A stretch of 64,000 bases of DNA, taken from Skermanella pratensis. Its GTDB lineage: Bacteria; Pseudomonadota; Alphaproteobacteria; Azospirillales; Azospirillaceae. The translations under genes were made by a program, and so were the position numbers. Below the pieces are notes generated by a model. It was not told the DNA's origin. It was given only the letters and a program-made list of their open reading frames with translations, and did not search any database. The DNA is taken from assembly GCF_008843145.1 (NCBI RefSeq), contig NZ_CP030265.1, forward strand, positions 3,464,501 to 3,528,500, in the 5' to 3' direction. Below, one piece after another: positions 13,192-21,252 of the stretch. Numbering within the stretch: position 1 is the first letter of the stretch; each line of letters begins with the position of its first letter.

Positions 13192-15636
13192 TCAGCCCTC
13201 CGCCGGGACGAGTGAGGTGAACTGGTTGGGAGTGGCGGGGTTCTGGCCTTCCAGCCAGGGATCGCGGTAGGCGTCGATCGACTCCTGCATGGCCTTGTCC
13301 AGGCGCTCGCCGATGCCCTCGCTGTCGTCCACGACGATGGATCGCAGCTTGTCCACGCCGATCCGCTCGACATAGCTGTAGGTCCGCTCCTTCCATTTCG
13401 CGGTCTCGCGGTAATACTGCATGAAGCGGCCCATGACCTTCATGGCCTCGTCGTGGCTCCCCACCACGCACAGCAGGTCGCCCTTGCGGATATGGGCGCC
13501 GGCGGCGCCGCCCACATAGATCTCCCACTTGCCGTCGCCGATCGCGACCGCGCCCACGTCCTTGACATAGGCTTCGGAGCAGTTGCGCGGGCATCCCGCG
13601 GTGGCGAGCTTCAGCTTGCCCGGACTGTCGATACCGCGGAAGCGGTTCTCGATCCTGGCCGCCAGCGCCATGCTGTCGCCCAGGCCGAAGCGGCAATAGT
13701 CCGTCCCGATGCACGACTTGCAGGTGCGGTAGCTCTTGCCCCAGGCGTGGCCGGCCGGCATGCCCAGGTCCTTCCAGACGCCCGGCAGGTCGTCTCGCGG
13801 GACGCCGACCAGATCGATCCGCTGGCCGCCGGTCAGCTTGACCAGGGGGACGTTGTACTTGACCGCCACGTCGGCGATCCGCTTCAGCTCGTCCGGGGTG
13901 CAGACGCCACCGGGCATCTCGGGCACGACCGAGAAGGTGCCGTCCTTCTGGATGTTGCCGTGCATGCGGTCGTTGATGAAACGGGCGTCGCGCTCGTCCT
14001 CGTACTCGCCCTTCCAGATCGTGGACAGCAGGTTGGCGAGGCCGGGCTTGCTGCCGGGGTCCTCCTTGCCGCCGGCCAGCACCCTGAACACCGACGACAC
14101 GGACTTCAGGCCGTTGGCGACGATCGCCTCGATCAGATCCTGGGTCGCCAACGGCACGCCCGGCACGTAATAGTGGATCGAGGGATCCTCTTCCGCCTCG
14201 CCGCCGCAGTAGAAATCGACCAGCTCGTTGACCAGCCCCTTGCACGAGCCGCAGCCCATGCCGGCCCGCGTCGCCTTCATCACGGCCGACGCCGTACGGG
14301 CGCCGCCGGAGACGCAGGCGCCGACGGCCGCCTTGGTCACGCCGTTGCAGTTGCAGACCTGCGCCTCGGCCGGCATCTCCGTCAGGGTCACCTTCTCGGC
14401 GGGGGCGCCCAAGTCGAACAGCAGCGACAGCCGCTCGTCAGGCAGGGGCGAGTCCCGGTCGAAGGCCTGCATCAGGTAGGCCGCCTTGCTGATGTCGCCC
14501 ATCAGGATGCCGCCGACCAGCCTGCCGTCGCGCACGATGAGCTTCTTGTAGGTGCCGCGCTTCGGCTCGGTGAACTGGACGACCTCGTCCCGCTCCTCGG
14601 TCGGCTCAGTGATGCCCATGGCCGCGACCTCGACGCCCATCACCTTCAGCTTGGTCGCCAGCTTCGAGCCGTGGTAGGCGGCGTCGCGGTTGCGGCCGGT
14701 GACATGGTCGGCGAACACCTTCGCTTGGTCCCACAACGGCGCCACCAGCCCGTAGACCCGGCCCCGGTGCTGGGCGCATTCGCCGACCACGTAGATGCCG
14801 GGATCGTCGACCGACCGCATGTGGTTGTCGACCACGATGGCGCGCTCCACCGTCAGGCCGCATCGCATGCCGATCTCGGCATTCGGGCGGATGCCGGCAG
14901 AGACGACGACAAGGTCGCACTCGACGCTGGTGCCGTCCTTGAAAGCGAGGCCAGCGATGCCGCGCTCGTCGCCCAGCACGGCTGACGTCGATTTCTGAAG
15001 ATGGACCTGGATGCCCATGGCCTCCATGGCCGCCTTCAGCATTGCCCCGGCCGGAGCGTCCAGCTGCTGCTCCATCAGGTGCTTGCCGATATGGATCACG
15101 TGGACCTGGCAGCCGTGGTTGATCAGGCCGCGCGCCGCCTCCAGCCCCAGCAGGCCGCCGCCGATCACCGCCGCCTGCCGACTCTTCCTGGCCTCGGCGA
15201 CGATGCCGTCGCAGTCGTCCAGCGTGCGGAAGGCGAAGACGCCGTCGCGCAGCTTTCCGCCCGGACCGGTCAATCCCTCGACCGGCGGCACGAAGGCGCG
15301 GCTGCCGGTGGCGACCAGCAGGTAATCGTACGGCACGTGGATGCCGGCTTCCGACCGCACCGTCTTGGCCGAGCGGTCGATGTCGGTGACCGGCGACCCC
15401 GCATGCAGGGCGATGCCGTTGTCGCGGTACCAGTCCAGCGGGTTCATGACGATGTCGGCCGGGTCCTGGCTGCCGTTCAGCACGTTGGACAGCAGGATGC
15501 GGTTGTAGTTTCCGTAGGGTTCGTCGCCGAACATCGTGATGTCGAAAAGGCCGGCGCCGCCGCGGGCGAGCACTTCCTCCACGGCGCGGGCGCCCGCCAT
15601 GCCGTTGCCGATGACGACCAGTTTACGCTTGCCCAT
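13192..15636 (-). CDS. nirB: Assimilatory nitrite reductase (NADH) large subunit
   Basis: Reduces nitrite to ammonium with NADH in the cytoplasm. The 814 residues contain an FAD/NADH module (MGKRKLVVIGNGMAGARAVE, then the ATGSRAFVPP region). A BFD-type [2Fe-2S] domain (VCNCNGVTK, later C-G-S-C-K) follows. The sulfite/nitrite reductase C-terminal half carries the siroheme/4Fe-4S cysteines in C-K-S-C-I-G-T-D-Y-C and A-G-C-P-R-N-C-S-E. ATG 15636 is chosen over an in-frame ATG 27 bases upstream because GGAGAG lies directly before it. Part of narK-nasA-hypothetical-nirB-nirD. Confidence 0.96.
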   Translation of the reverse strand: MGKRKLVVIGNGMAGARAVEEVLARGGAGLFDITMFGDEPYGNYNRILLSNVLNGSQDPADIVMNPLDWYRDNGIALHAGSPVTDIDRSAKTVRSEAGIHVPYDYLLVATGSRAFVPPVEGLTGPGGKLRDGVFAFRTLDDCDGIVAEARKSRQAAVIGGGLLGLEAARGLINHGCQVHVIHIGKHLMEQQLDAPAGAMLKAAMEAMGIQVHLQKSTSAVLGDERGIAGLAFKDGTSVECDLVVVSAGIRPNAEIGMRCGLTVERAIVVDNHMRSVDDPGIYVVGECAQHRGRVYGLVAPLWDQAKVFADHVTGRNRDAAYHGSKLATKLKVMGVEVAAMGITEPTEERDEVVQFTEPKRGTYKKLIVRDGRLVGGILMGDISKAAYLMQAFDRDSPLPDERLSLLFDLGAPAEKVTLTEMPAEAQVCNCNGVTKAAVGACVSGGARTASAVMKATRAGMGCGSCKGLVNELVDFYCGGEAEEDPSIHYYVPGVPLATQDLIEAIVANGLKSVSSVFRVLAGGKEDPGSKPGLANLLSTIWKGEYEDERDARFINDRMHGNIQKDGTFSVVPEMPGGVCTPDELKRIADVAVKYNVPLVKLTGGQRIDLVGVPRDDLPGVWKDLGMPAGHAWGKSYRTCKSCIGTDYCRFGLGDSMALAARIENRFRGIDSPGKLKLATAGCPRNCSEAYVKDVGAVAIGDGKWEIYVGGAAGAHIRKGDLLCVVGSHDEAMKVMGRFMQYYRETAKWKERTYSYVERIGVDKLRSIVVDDSEGIGERLDKAMQESIDAYRDPWLEGQNPATPNQFTSLVPAEG

Positions 15637-15675
15637 GGCTCTCTCCAGGAAAGATGGCAGCAAAGGGAGAAACCG

Positions 15676-16026
15676 TCAGATCTCGATCAGGCCGATATCG
15701 AGCACCAGCGTGCCGGACTTGCCCTCGGGCGCCGCGAGGAAAACCTCCACCTTGGTCTCCGGAAACAGGTCCTCGACCACGGCCAGCGGCACATGGACGC
15801 CCTTCTTGGCGCCGATGGGGAAATAGCGCATCGGCGCGCCGTCCTTGGTGAGCACCAGATAGACGAGTTCATCCAGCGAGTTGCCGGCGCGCAGGTAGAT
15901 CAGCTGGGCGCGCTTGTCCGCAGGCACCGTGTAGGCCAGCGCCGCGTCGAGCTCCGCCGGGCGGGACAGCCCGCGCCCTTCGAAATCGAACACGCCGTTG
16001 AGGAAGCGGGGCGTCGAATCCATCAT
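15676..16026 (-). CDS. Hypothetical protein of the nitrate assimilation operon
   Basis: A 116-residue soluble protein, not recognised as a named family. It begins MMDSTPRFLNGVFDFEGRGL and ends in a strand-rich half (APMRYFPIGAKKGVHVPLAV, VEVFLAAPEGKSGTLVLDIG). It has no cysteines for a metal cluster and no signal peptide. A GGGAG site lies 10 bases before the ATG. Its position between nasA (42 bases upstream) and nirB (39 bases downstream) suggests a role in nitrate/nitrite reductase assembly or electron delivery, which is inference from context only. Confidence 0.7.
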   Translation of the reverse strand: MMDSTPRFLNGVFDFEGRGLSRPAELDAALAYTVPADKRAQLIYLRAGNSLDELVYLVLTKDGAPMRYFPIGAKKGVHVPLAVVEDLFPETKVEVFLAAPEGKSGTLVLDIGLIEI

Positions 16027-16068
16027 GTCCGGTTTCTCCCGTGGTTCAGTAAGGTGTGAGGGCCGGTT

Positions 16069-18201
16069 TCAATGCTTCAGGGGCGCGTCGGCCGGCTCCA
16101 GGCGGACGGCGCAGACCTTGAACTCCGGTATGCGCGAGACGGGGTCGAGGGCGGCATTGGTCAGCAGGTTGGCGCATCCCCCGCCACCCCAGTGGAAGGG
16201 AACGAACAGCGTGTCCATCCGGATGGTCGAGACGAGGCGGGCCTTTACCACGGCGTTGCCCCGCCGGGTGACCAGCCGAACCCTGTCGGCGTTCCGGATG
16301 CCGAAGCTGCGGGCCATCTCGGGGTGGATTTCGACGAAGGGCTCCGGCTCCGCCTCCAGAAGGGCGGGCACCCGGCGTGTCTGGGCGCCGGACTGGTACT
16401 GCGACAGCACCCGGCCGGTGGTCAGGTAAAGCGGGTAATGCTGGTCGGGCTCCTCGTCCGGGGGACGGTGGTTGACCGGGTTGAAGCGCGCCCTTCCGTC
16501 GGGCGTCGGAAAACGGTCGAGGAACAGGCGGGGCGATCCGGCATGACCGGCGGTGACGTCGGGGCATGGCCAGAAGACGCCCTGCTCCGCCGCGACCCGG
16601 TCCCAGGTGATGCCGGAATAGTCCGCGAGGCCGCCGGCGCTCGCCCGGCGAAGCTCCTCGAAGGCCTCACGGGCGTCTTCGGTGAAGTGAGCGCCGCGGC
16701 CCAGCCGGTCGGCCAGAGCCTTGATCACCTGGAGGTCGGTGCGGACGCCGTCGGGAGCCGGCTTGGCGCGGCGCCGGAGCTGGACCCGGCCCTCCAGGTT
16801 GGTCATGGTCCCTTCCTCCTCCGCCCACTGGGTGATGGGAAAGACGACGTCGGCCATCTCGGCGGTCTCGGACAGGAACATGTCGGACACCACGAGCAGG
16901 TCGAGCGCCCGGAGGCCCTGCTGGACCCGGACCGCGTCCGGTGCCGAGACGGCGATGTTGGAGGCCAGCACCAGCAGGACGCGGATGCCGGGCTTGTCCG
17001 GCTCCTCCCGGCCGAGCGCGGCCAGAAGCTCGCAGGCGGACAGTCCGGGACCGGGCAGCGAGCTTTCCTCGACGCCCCAAACCGCGGCGGCATGTGCCCG
17101 GTGCTCCGGGTTGTCGAGCCTGCGGTATCCCGGAAGCTGGTCGGCCTTCTGGCCGTGCTCGCGCCCGCCCTGGCCATTGCCCTGGCCGGTCAGGGTGCCG
17201 AAGCCGCAGAAGGGCGTGCCGACCTTGCCCAGCGCCAATGCCAGATTCAAGAAGGACAGCACGTTGTCGACTCCGGTGCTCTGCTGCTCCGGCCCGCGGG
17301 CGGTCAGCACCATCGCGGTCTTCGCGGTTCCCAGCATGCGGGCGGCTTCGACAATGCGGTCGGCGGGGATGCCGGTGATGCGCTCCACCCGGTCAGGCCA
17401 ATAGGACGCCACGGTGCGCCGGACCTCCTCGAACCCGGCGGTCCGCCGTTCGATGAAGTCGAGGTCAAGGTATCCTTGCCGGATCACGGAGTTCAGCAGG
17501 CCGTTGCCGAGCGCGCCGTCGGTTCCCGGGGTTATCTGGAGATGCAGGTCCGACAGGGCGGCCGTGGGCGTGACGCGCGGATCCACGACGATCAGGCGCC
17601 CGCCGCGGCGCCTCTGCTCCTCGAAATACTGCATCATGACGGGCAGCGACTCCGCCGGGTTGCCGCCGACCAGAAGGATCGCCTCCGCTTTCTCGATGTC
17701 CTCCATCGGGAACGGCAGGCCGCGGTCGATGCCCAACGCCTTCATCCCGGCCGCGGCGGCGGACGCCATGCAGAAGCGGCCGTTGTAGTCGATGTTGGGG
17801 GTGCGGAGCGCCACGCGGGCGAACTTGCCCAGCATGTAGGACTTCTCGTTGGTCAACCCGCCGCCGCCGAAGACGCCTATGGCGGCCGGCCCGTGCTCCC
17901 GCTGGGTCCGGCGGATCGCGTCGGTGACCCGGTCCAGCGCCTCGTCCCAGGAGGCCCGGCGCAGGGGTCCGCCCTTGCGGTCGCGCATCAGCGGCGCGGT
18001 CAGCCGGTCGGGCGCCGACAGCAGCTCGGCGGCCGTCCAGCCCTTGCGGCACAGGCCACCCCGGTTGGTCGGAAAATCGCGGGAGGTCACGGTGAACCGT
18101 GACTCCTCGCCGGAACCTTCCCGAACCAGGGTCATGCCGCACTGGACGGCGCAGTATGGACAATGCGTGTCCGTGCGGGCGCCCGCGTGGGTCTCCGTCA
18201 T
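16069..18201 (-). CDS. nasA: Assimilatory nitrate reductase, molybdopterin catalytic subunit
   Basis: Reduces nitrate to nitrite in the cytoplasm. The 710 residues open with a 4Fe-4S motif (H-C-P-Y-C-A-V-Q-C-G-M, then G-G-L-C-R-K-G). The molybdenum-ligand Cys lies in NGRFCMASAAAA (about residue 145). A molybdopterin dinucleotide-binding C-terminal domain follows (YLTTGRVLSQYQSGAQTRR). There is no twin-arginine signal, as expected for Nas rather than Nap or Nar. The family often has an extra C-terminal [2Fe-2S] domain, which is absent here, and no nasB/nasC partner gene is nearby, so the electron donor is unknown. Four bases after narK. Confidence 0.94.
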   Translation of the reverse strand: MTETHAGARTDTHCPYCAVQCGMTLVREGSGEESRFTVTSRDFPTNRGGLCRKGWTAAELLSAPDRLTAPLMRDRKGGPLRRASWDEALDRVTDAIRRTQREHGPAAIGVFGGGGLTNEKSYMLGKFARVALRTPNIDYNGRFCMASAAAAGMKALGIDRGLPFPMEDIEKAEAILLVGGNPAESLPVMMQYFEEQRRRGGRLIVVDPRVTPTAALSDLHLQITPGTDGALGNGLLNSVIRQGYLDLDFIERRTAGFEEVRRTVASYWPDRVERITGIPADRIVEAARMLGTAKTAMVLTARGPEQQSTGVDNVLSFLNLALALGKVGTPFCGFGTLTGQGNGQGGREHGQKADQLPGYRRLDNPEHRAHAAAVWGVEESSLPGPGLSACELLAALGREEPDKPGIRVLLVLASNIAVSAPDAVRVQQGLRALDLLVVSDMFLSETAEMADVVFPITQWAEEEGTMTNLEGRVQLRRRAKPAPDGVRTDLQVIKALADRLGRGAHFTEDAREAFEELRRASAGGLADYSGITWDRVAAEQGVFWPCPDVTAGHAGSPRLFLDRFPTPDGRARFNPVNHRPPDEEPDQHYPLYLTTGRVLSQYQSGAQTRRVPALLEAEPEPFVEIHPEMARSFGIRNADRVRLVTRRGNAVVKARLVSTIRMDTLFVPFHWGGGGCANLLTNAALDPVSRIPEFKVCAVRLEPADAPLKH

Positions 18202-18205
18202 GCCG

Positions 18206-19417
18206 TCAGACCTTGGCGGCGGTCATGTGGGCCGCACCCCAGGTCGTGCGCCATCGCTTCTTGACCCCGGACAGGCCGAGCAACGCCACGACGGCGAGCA
18301 GCGCGAATACCAGGAAGCCCGCCTGGTAGGTGCCGAACCACTGCTTCGACAGACCCAGGCTGGACGCCAGGTAGAAGCCGCCGATGCCACCGGACATGCC
18401 GACCAGGCCGGTCATGACGCCGATCTCCCGCCGGAAACGCTGCGGGACCAGCTGGAATACGGCGCCGTTGCCCATGCCCAGCGCCTGCATGGCGCAACCG
18501 AAGGCGACCAGGGCGAACCAGGCGTTGGGCAGGCCGACGCTGACGATGATCAGGAAGGCCGCCGCGATGGCGTACATGATGCTGAGCGACCGGATGCCGC
18601 CGATCCGGTCCGCGAGGTAGCCCCCCACCGGCCTCATTGCCGAGCCGAGGAAGACGCAGGCGGCCGTGAAATAGCCGGCCTCCACGGCGCCCAGCCCGTA
18701 GAGGTCGTTGAAATAGATGGTCAGGGAGGACGCCAGGCCGACGAAACCGCCGAAGGTCACGCTGTAGAAGAACATGAACCACCAGGCGTCGCCCTCCCGG
18801 AGCACCGCCAGGTATTCCTTCAGTGACTTGGGCGGCGGAGCGTCCGGGCTGTCCTTCGCCATGACGATGAAGGCGACGAAAGCGATGCCGAGGGGAATGA
18901 GGGCCAGCCCGAAGACGCTGTTCCAGCCGTACCAGACGGCCAGCGTCGGCGCGAACAGGGCCGCGAACACCGTGCCGGAATTGCCGGCCCCGGCGATGCC
19001 CAGCGCGGTTCCCTGGTGCTCGGGCGGATACCAGCGCGATGCCAGCGGCAGGGCCACCGCGAAGGAGGCTCCGGCGACGCCCAGGAAGACCGCCAGCAGC
19101 ATCACCTGCCAGAGGGCCGACAGGCCGACTGCCCACGCGACGGCGAGCGCGCCGATCACCAGGATCTGGCCGATGATTCCGGTCAGCTTCGGGCCGATGC
19201 GGTCGACCATCAGCCCGAGGACGACGCGCAGCAACGCTCCGGCGAGTACGGGAGTGGCGACCATCAGGCCCTTCTGGGCAGGACTGAGCGCAAGGGTTTC
19301 GGAGATTTGGACGCCGAGCGGTCCCAGAAGTACCCACACCATGAAGCTGACATCGAAGTACAGGAACGCGGCGAACAGGGTAGGTGGGTGACCCGCCTTC
19401 CAAAAATTAGATTGCAT
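18206..19417 (-). CDS. narK: Nitrate/nitrite transporter, MFS NarK/NasA type
   Basis: Imports nitrate for assimilation. The ~403-residue protein has twelve hydrophobic segments. NarK-family nitrate signatures are visible: G-I-A-G-A-G-N-S-G-T in the first half and G-M-S-G-G-I-G-G-F in the second half. Arg residues lie in the helix after ALLRVVLG and in MRPVGGYLADRIGG. ATG 19417 is chosen because AGGAG lies four bases upstream; an ATG 33 bases earlier lacks one. It is the first gene of the nitrate operon, about 100 bases downstream of a sigma-54-like promoter at 19531-19546. Confidence 0.92.
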   Translation of the reverse strand: MQSNFWKAGHPPTLFAAFLYFDVSFMVWVLLGPLGVQISETLALSPAQKGLMVATPVLAGALLRVVLGLMVDRIGPKLTGIIGQILVIGALAVAWAVGLSALWQVMLLAVFLGVAGASFAVALPLASRWYPPEHQGTALGIAGAGNSGTVFAALFAPTLAVWYGWNSVFGLALIPLGIAFVAFIVMAKDSPDAPPPKSLKEYLAVLREGDAWWFMFFYSVTFGGFVGLASSLTIYFNDLYGLGAVEAGYFTAACVFLGSAMRPVGGYLADRIGGIRSLSIMYAIAAAFLIIVSVGLPNAWFALVAFGCAMQALGMGNGAVFQLVPQRFRREIGVMTGLVGMSGGIGGFYLASSLGLSKQWFGTYQAGFLVFALLAVVALLGLSGVKKRWRTTWGAAHMTAAKV

Positions 19418-19820
19418 GGAGCTCCTTTCCCCGTATTTCTCTGCGGCCATGAACTAACTCAGCCGAGAAAAACATAAAATTATTCATGTATCCTTGCTAT
19501 TTTGTCTTGTTCTGATCCAGAGAACTTCCTGGCAATTCATATGCCAGTCTCCCGGTTGACATCATGTCGGGGCGTTTTACAGGGAAAGGTCTATGACTTC
19601 GGCAATGGGATGGGGTTCACCCAGACTCAAGGATGGGGTGCTTGTGATCTTCCGACTTATGGTAACCGTTCGAAACGAAGCGACGCCGGACAGCGAAGGC
19701 CATCCGGCGTCGGTCGTTGGATCGAAACAAGGCATCCTCTGAAGACGATACTGCCTGTTGACTGCTCAACCTGCCGTCTTCATGACACCCTGAACAAAAC
19801 TTGGGCGCCTGCTTCCGTCC
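19418..19820. other. Regulatory intergenic region upstream of the nitrate operon
   Basis: About 400 bases without a convincing gene. Besides the sigma-54-like site at 19531-19546, the leader to narK is AT-rich (around 19455-19500). I found no perfect NtrC palindrome and no obvious paired-hairpin ANTAR leader by eye. The open frames here look like chance. Confidence 0.45.
19531..19546 (-). promoter_or_regulatory. Sigma-54 (RpoN) promoter of the nitrate operon
   Basis: On the minus strand the bases read TGGCATATGAATTGCC. This has the -24 GG and -12 GC dinucleotides at the required ten-base spacing and agrees with the consensus TGGCAC-N5-TTGC at nearly every fixed position. The expected transcription start is near 19520, leaving a leader of about 100 bases before narK. 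NtrC/RpoN control is established for nitrate assimilation in related bacteria. The same bases form a 6-bp inverted repeat (CTGGCA/TGCCAG), which may be coincidental. Confidence 0.6.
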
Positions 19821-20048
19821 TCAGCCCTGCGGTCCGGGGGATTTCGGCACCGTGGTCGCCGGAGGGGTCAGGTCGGGATCGTCTCGGCTGGCATCGTCGC
19901 TGTCGGGTGCGATATCCGCGATCGCATCGTGATCCAGCCGCTTCGCCTCCTCCACCAGTTCGATCCCCTCGCCTGTCTTGCCGGCCTTCGCCTTCCGCAT
20001 GCCTTCGACGGCCATCTCTCGGGCTTGGTCCTGATTGTCCTCGGCCAT
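19821..20048 (-). CDS. Small hydrophilic hypothetical protein, 75 residues
   Basis: Starts MAEDNQDQAREMAVEGMRKA with AAGGAG eleven bases upstream, which decides the start. The first 45 residues are charged and helical (G-M-R-K-A-K-A-G-K-T-G-E-G-I-E-L). The rest is acidic and Pro-rich, probably disordered. It has no cysteine or membrane segment and I do not recognise the family. It lies between the nitrate operon and the TrpD2-like gene, divergent from the latter. Confidence 0.5.
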   Translation of the reverse strand: MAEDNQDQAREMAVEGMRKAKAGKTGEGIELVEEAKRLDHDAIADIAPDSDDASRDDPDLTPPATTVPKSPGPQG

Positions 20049-20223
20049 GGGCCGTCTCCTTGATGATGCTGGTGAAAAATCCGGGTGAGGCATCTGGAAC
20101 GGAGTTGCGGTCGTGCTCGTTCCCACCACTTGCAACGTGATGCCGGCCATCGAACAAGATGCTGCACCGCACCAGCATGTTCGCTACAGTAACATTGATG
20201 AAAATCGGGGAAAGCCGTCGATC

Positions 20224-21231
20224 ATGCAGGAGCATCCGTTCGCCGAATTCACCAGAGCCTTGGGCAAGGGGCCGAAGCTGTTCCGGGACCTGGAGGAGCA
20301 TGAGGCCGAGACGGCCATGGCGATGGTCCTGCGCGGCGAGGTCGATCCCATCCAGCTCGGCGCCTTCCTGCTGTTGCTGAGACGCAAGGGGGAGACGGGT
20401 GCCGAGCTTGCCGGCTTTGTCCGGGCGGCGAAGTCGGTGCTCGCCCGGCCGGACGATCCGATCGTTCCCGACCTGGACTGGCCCTCCTACGCCGACCGCC
20501 ACCGGCAGCAGCCCTGGTTCGTCCTGTCAGCGCTGCTGCTGGCATCGCAGGGCATCAAGGTGCTGATGCACGGCATCGACGGCGGGTCCGAAGGCTACGC
20601 GCCGACGCCGGCAGCGCTCACCCGGCTCGGCATCCATCCCTGCGCATCGCTGACCGAGGCCGCGGCCAACCTGCGGACGAGCAATTTCGCCTATATCAGG
20701 CTGCAGGATTTCTGCCCCGACCTGGAGCGGCTGTTCCAGCTCCGGCCACTGCTGGGCGTCCGGACCGCGGTCAACACCTTCGCCCGCGACATCAACCCGC
20801 TGGACGCCCCGGCCCAGATCCAGAGCGTCTTCCACCCGCCCTACCGCCCGCTGCACCAGGAGATCGCGATCCGCCTGGGCCAGCCCCGCGCCGCCATCTT
20901 CAAAGGCGTGGGCGGCGAAGCCCAGCGCTCGCCCTTGAAGGAGTGCGTGGTCGCGACCGTCGAGGACGGCCAGGCCGCGGAGGAGTTCTGGGCGCCCCGG
21001 CTCGGGGAACGGATGGAGACGACGTACCAGTGGCGCGCCGAGGATCTGGACCCCCGCCATCCCGCCCTGCTATGGGCGGGGGAGCTGGACAACCCGGTCG
21101 CCGAACAGGCGGTCATCGCGACCGCGGCCGTGGGCCTGAAAGCCGTGGGCCGCGCCGCATCCATCGAGGAGGCCGAGGCCATGGCCGAGCGGCTGTGGCG
21201 GTCGCGCTCCCCGGGCCGGTTCCGCACCTGA
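20224..21231 (+). CDS. TrpD2-like glycosyltransferase-family protein (anthranilate phosphoribosyltransferase fold)
   Basis: The 335 residues have the two-domain fold of anthranilate phosphoribosyltransferases: a helical N-terminus (EFTRALGKGPKLFRDLEEHE, MAMVLRGEVDPIQLGAFLLL) and a catalytic-like domain with HGIDGGSEGY and NTFARDINP. The PRPP loop G-T-G-G-D of true TrpD is replaced by G-I-D-G-G, so it is probably not a tryptophan enzyme. Such TrpD2-like proteins are often found beside nitrate assimilation genes; their role is unknown. The ORF can be extended upstream, but the family begins near MQEHPFAEF. It is followed 21 bases later by the kinase/phosphatase gene. Confidence 0.75.
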   Translation: MQEHPFAEFTRALGKGPKLFRDLEEHEAETAMAMVLRGEVDPIQLGAFLLLLRRKGETGAELAGFVRAAKSVLARPDDPIVPDLDWPSYADRHRQQPWFVLSALLLASQGIKVLMHGIDGGSEGYAPTPAALTRLGIHPCASLTEAAANLRTSNFAYIRLQDFCPDLERLFQLRPLLGVRTAVNTFARDINPLDAPAQIQSVFHPPYRPLHQEIAIRLGQPRAAIFKGVGGEAQRSPLKECVVATVEDGQAAEEFWAPRLGERMETTYQWRAEDLDPRHPALLWAGELDNPVAEQAVIATAAVGLKAVGRAASIEEAEAMAERLWRSRSPGRFRT

Positions 21232-21252
21232 CGGGGCGCAGTTTCAATCGGC

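Noticed and set aside
19502..20140. 212-codon plus-strand frame between the nitrate operon and the TrpD2-like gene
   Set aside because: It covers the sigma-54 site and the 75-residue minus-strand gene and has no protein features or ribosome site.
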